Origin: Lachnospiraceae bacterium | GTDB taxonomy: Bacteria > Bacillota > Clostridia > Lachnospirales > Lachnospiraceae | DNA: 8,877 nt | NCBI GenBank assembly: GCA_017959525.1 | Contig: JAGDAL010000275.1 | Span: forward strand, 1 to 8,877 | Direction of reading: 5' to 3' | In this document: in pieces, positions 7,164 to 8,877 of the stretch | Layout: every line of letters starts with the position of its first letter | How positions within the stretch are numbered: position 1 is the stretch's first letter | Translations under genes and position numbers: made by a program | Notes under the pieces: model-generated | Told to the model about the DNA's origin: nothing | Database searches by the model: none | What the model saw: the letters and a program-made list of their open reading frames with translations, nothing else

Positions 7164-8300
7164 TTATTTCATGATTTCCGTGATACGGATACCAAACGCT
7201 TCCTCAATGACGACAACCTCGCCCTTGGCAACGAATTTACCATTCACGAGTACGTCAATTGGTTCACCGGCTATCTTATTTAATTCTATAATGGTTCCCG
7301 GTGCAAAATCAAGTATATCATGAATTGATTTATGAGTTCTACCCAATTCAACCGTAACTTCCAGAGGAACATCCATAATCAAATCGATATTCTCTGCGGA
7401 AAAAGTCGGTACATACCCAGGTGTAAATGAGGTGAACTGAGCTTGTTGTACATTGTATTGCTGCTGAGGTGGTGGAGCCATCATCGGCTGTCCCATCATC
7501 GGTGCGCCCTGTGGTGGTGGCGCTGCTGCCGCCGGTGCAGGGGAAGCTTCCGGAGCAGGTGCCTCTGCAGGTGCAGGAGCCGGTGCCGGCGCTTCGTCCA
7601 AGGTAGATGCGGTATCACTCTCCATGGTAGAAGTAATATCACCACACATCTCTTTTGCCAATTCAATTGGATACAACTGCATTATCTTACTATCAATCAG
7701 CTCACCAATCAAGAGTTTAAATTCAATTTTTATAAAATTGCCACGTAAGAAGTCGTCAATCTCCGCTCCATCCAAGGATTCGGACATATCGATAAGATCT
7801 GCGGACGGTGGACTGATATCGACCATCTTGTTCAGCATGGAAGAAAGGGATGTAGCTGAAGAGCCCATCATCTGGTTCATGGCTTCGCAGATTGCGGATA
7901 AGTGAAGTTCACCGATCTCACCGTCTGTATTGGAGCCATCACCGCCCATCATTAAGTCCGTAATAATCTTGACATCATTCTCCTTCAGTACCAAAACATT
8001 GGTACCGTTCAGGCCCTTGGTATAACCAATCTTGACCATAACGCAAGGACGCTCGTACTGTTCGGAAATATCCGACCAAGTAGAGACGGAAACCACCGGT
8101 GTGGAGATCTCAACCTTCTTGTTCACCAAGGAAAATAAGGTTGTCGCCGCGGTGCCCATACTAATGTTGGCCACCTCGCCAATGGTATCTTTTTCGTTGT
8201 CCGTTAAGTCAATACCTGATGGAGCTGTAGAGCCTTGGGAAGCTGCTGCATCGTTAAACAGTGCATTAATTTCTTCCTGTGACAGTGTGGTGTCACCCAT
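7164..8300 (-). CDS. fliY: Flagellar motor switch phosphatase FliY (FliN-type C-ring protein)
   Basis: This 378-residue protein combines three parts. Residues 1-16 contain LSQEEINALF, resembling the CheY-P-binding peptide of FliM and FliY N termini. Residues about 35-215 are a CheC-like phosphatase domain with both catalytic signatures intact: D38-x3-E42-x2-N45 (in IGEVANISMGTAATTL) and S135-x3-E139-x2-N142 (in LSAICEAMNQMMGSSA). Residues about 304-377 are a FliN/SpoA domain (MDVPLEVTVELGRT through FGIRITEIMK). Between them, residues 236-285 form a low-complexity Pro/Ala/Met/Gln linker. In B. subtilis, FliY dephosphorylates CheY-P at the switch and supplies the FliN module of the C-ring; the same role is inferred here, and cheY lies immediately downstream. 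The ATG at 8300 has a GGGAGGAG Shine-Dalgarno 7 bases upstream. The length fits FliY, well above the roughly 100-140 residues of a plain FliN. Confidence 0.96.
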   Translation of the reverse strand: MGDTTLSQEEINALFNDAAASQGSTAPSGIDLTDNEKDTIGEVANISMGTAATTLFSLVNKKVEISTPVVSVSTWSDISEQYERPCVMVKIGYTKGLNGTNVLVLKENDVKIITDLMMGGDGSNTDGEIGELHLSAICEAMNQMMGSSATSLSSMLNKMVDISPPSADLIDMSESLDGAEIDDFLRGNFIKIEFKLLIGELIDSKIMQLYPIELAKEMCGDITSTMESDTASTLDEAPAPAPAPAEAPAPEASPAPAAAAPPPQGAPMMGQPMMAPPPQQQYNVQQAQFTSFTPGYVPTFSAENIDLIMDVPLEVTVELGRTHKSIHDILDFAPGTIIELNKIAGEPIDVLVNGKFVAKGEVVVIEEAFGIRITEIMK

Positions 8301-8877
8301 CTTCTTGCTCCTCCCTCAAAATTGTTGTTACGCGTACCGCATAATTCTTGCCGGAAGCACCCGGTAATGCGGTAAATTTCTTGATATCACCGACGTAGAT
8401 CTCCAGCTCATCATCTACCTTACGATCCAATCGAATAATATCGCCTATCTGTAATGCCGCGAAATCACTGACATTGATAGAACTGTTTCCTAGAACTGCC
8501 GTCACAGGAACCGCAGCCTTCGAGATTAATTTCTCAATGTCATCGCTGAAGGATTCCTCTGCAACATCCTGCTGGGATGAATACCAGAACTTGGTATTCA
8601 GCTTGTCCATAACAGGTTCCAAAGTAAGATATGGGAGACAGACGTTAATCAATCCCTCTACATCTCCTATTTTAATATTTATTGTCACAATTGCAATCAT
8701 TTCCGAAGGGGAAATAATCTGAGCAAACTGAGAGTTGGTCTCAATACGCTCCAATCGTGGCATTACATCCAAAACGTTGAGCCATGGTTCCCGCAGCAGT
8801 TCGACACAGGAATTCATTACTCTCTCGATAATAATCATCTCAATCTCGGAGAAGTCACGAACCTTCTCAAGCGGTTC
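8293..8877 (-). CDS. fliM: Flagellar motor switch protein FliM, C-terminal part (5' end outside window)
   Basis: FliM is the C-ring switch protein that binds phosphorylated CheY and sets the direction of flagellar rotation at the cytoplasmic face of the basal body. Only the last 194 residues are visible. The frame is open to the window edge and begins inside the gene (EPLEKVRDFSEIEM), which matches the DFTEIE segment of FliM middle domains, so the ATG at 8838 is an internal Met and not the start. Visible are the end of the CheC-like middle domain, the conserved stretch ending in CLPYLTLEPVMDKL (visible residues about 80-93), and a C-terminal SpoA/FliN-like domain (about 118-188) containing LQIGDIIRLDRKV. 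The N-terminal CheY-P-binding peptide and the GGxG motif lie off the window. The TGA stop overlaps the fliY start by 8 bases, implying translational coupling. Identification is secure from sequence and neighbours. Confidence 0.95.
   Translation of the reverse strand, partial: EPLEKVRDFSEIEMIIIERVMNSCVELLREPWLNVLDVMPRLERIETNSQFAQIISPSEMIAIVTINIKIGDVEGLINVCLPYLTLEPVMDKLNTKFWYSSQQDVAEESFSDDIEKLISKAAVPVTAVLGNSSINVSDFAALQIGDIIRLDRKVDDELEIYVGDIKKFTALPGASGKNYAVRVTTILREEQEDG
8308..8315 (-). promoter_or_regulatory. Ribosome binding site of fliY
   Basis: GGGAGGAG lies inside the fliM coding end, 7 bases before the fliY ATG. It is a strong site that fixes the start even though the fliM and fliY frames overlap. 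Confidence 0.85.

Noticed and set aside
7443..7748. Plus-strand frame rich in Cys, Arg and Trp
   Set aside because: The odd composition is the reverse reading of the Pro/Ala-rich FliY linker, not a Cys-rich peptide gene.
1..8877. CRISPR arrays, insertion sequences, tRNA or rRNA genes
   Set aside because: No regularly spaced repeats, transposase frames, terminal inverted repeats or structured RNA signatures were seen; the window is filled by flagellar genes.

Overview
The window is one continuous stretch of a flagellar/chemotaxis operon. All ten genes lie on the minus strand, so transcription runs from right (8877) to left (1). In transcription order they are fliM (3' part only), fliY (fliN-type switch protein with CheC-like phosphatase centres), cheY, fliO, fliP, fliQ, fliR, flhB, flhA and flhF. 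This order, the FliY-type switch protein, and a CheY embedded between switch and export genes are the layout known from Bacillus subtilis and motile Clostridia. Moderate base composition, strong GGAGG-type ribosome binding sites and the Pro/Ala-rich linkers suggest a motile Firmicute, most likely a clostridial (Lachnospiraceae-like) bacterium. That taxonomic placement is inference from memory of gene order and protein style, not from a search.

Region by region: 8293-8877 holds the C-terminal 194 residues of FliM. 7164-8300 is FliY, overlapping fliM by 8 bases. 6777-7139 is CheY with all phosphorylation residues present. 6389-6772 (FliO), 5486-6379 (FliP), 5203-5472 (FliQ), 4420-5199 (FliR), 3306-4418 (FlhB) and 1185-3233 (FlhA) together encode the complete membrane part of the flagellar type III export gate. 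41-1183 is FlhF, the SRP-type GTPase. Junctions are tight (8-base overlap, then gaps of 24, 4, 9, 13, 3, 1, 72 and 1 bases). No stretch over 300 bases lacks a gene. The only sizeable spacer is the 72 bases between flhB and flhA, which contains an AU-rich hairpin followed by the flhA ribosome binding site.

Functionally, FliM and FliY form the C-ring switch that reads phosphorylated CheY and, through FliY, removes the phosphate. FliO/P/Q/R plus FlhB and FlhA build the export gate in the centre of that ring. FlhF normally helps place or assemble the basal body.

No new system is visible; the gene content is ordinary. The best anomaly is at the left end. flhF carries an in-frame TAG at 41-43, and recognisable FlhF sequence continues in the same frame beyond it to the window edge, so the protein would end before the G4 (TKxD) guanine-specificity motif. 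Its G3 motif also departs from the SRP-GTPase consensus. Secondary points are the corrected flhA start (GTG at 3233), the flhB-flhA hairpin, a division between strong and weak ribosome binding sites along the operon, and the long N-terminal extension of FliP.
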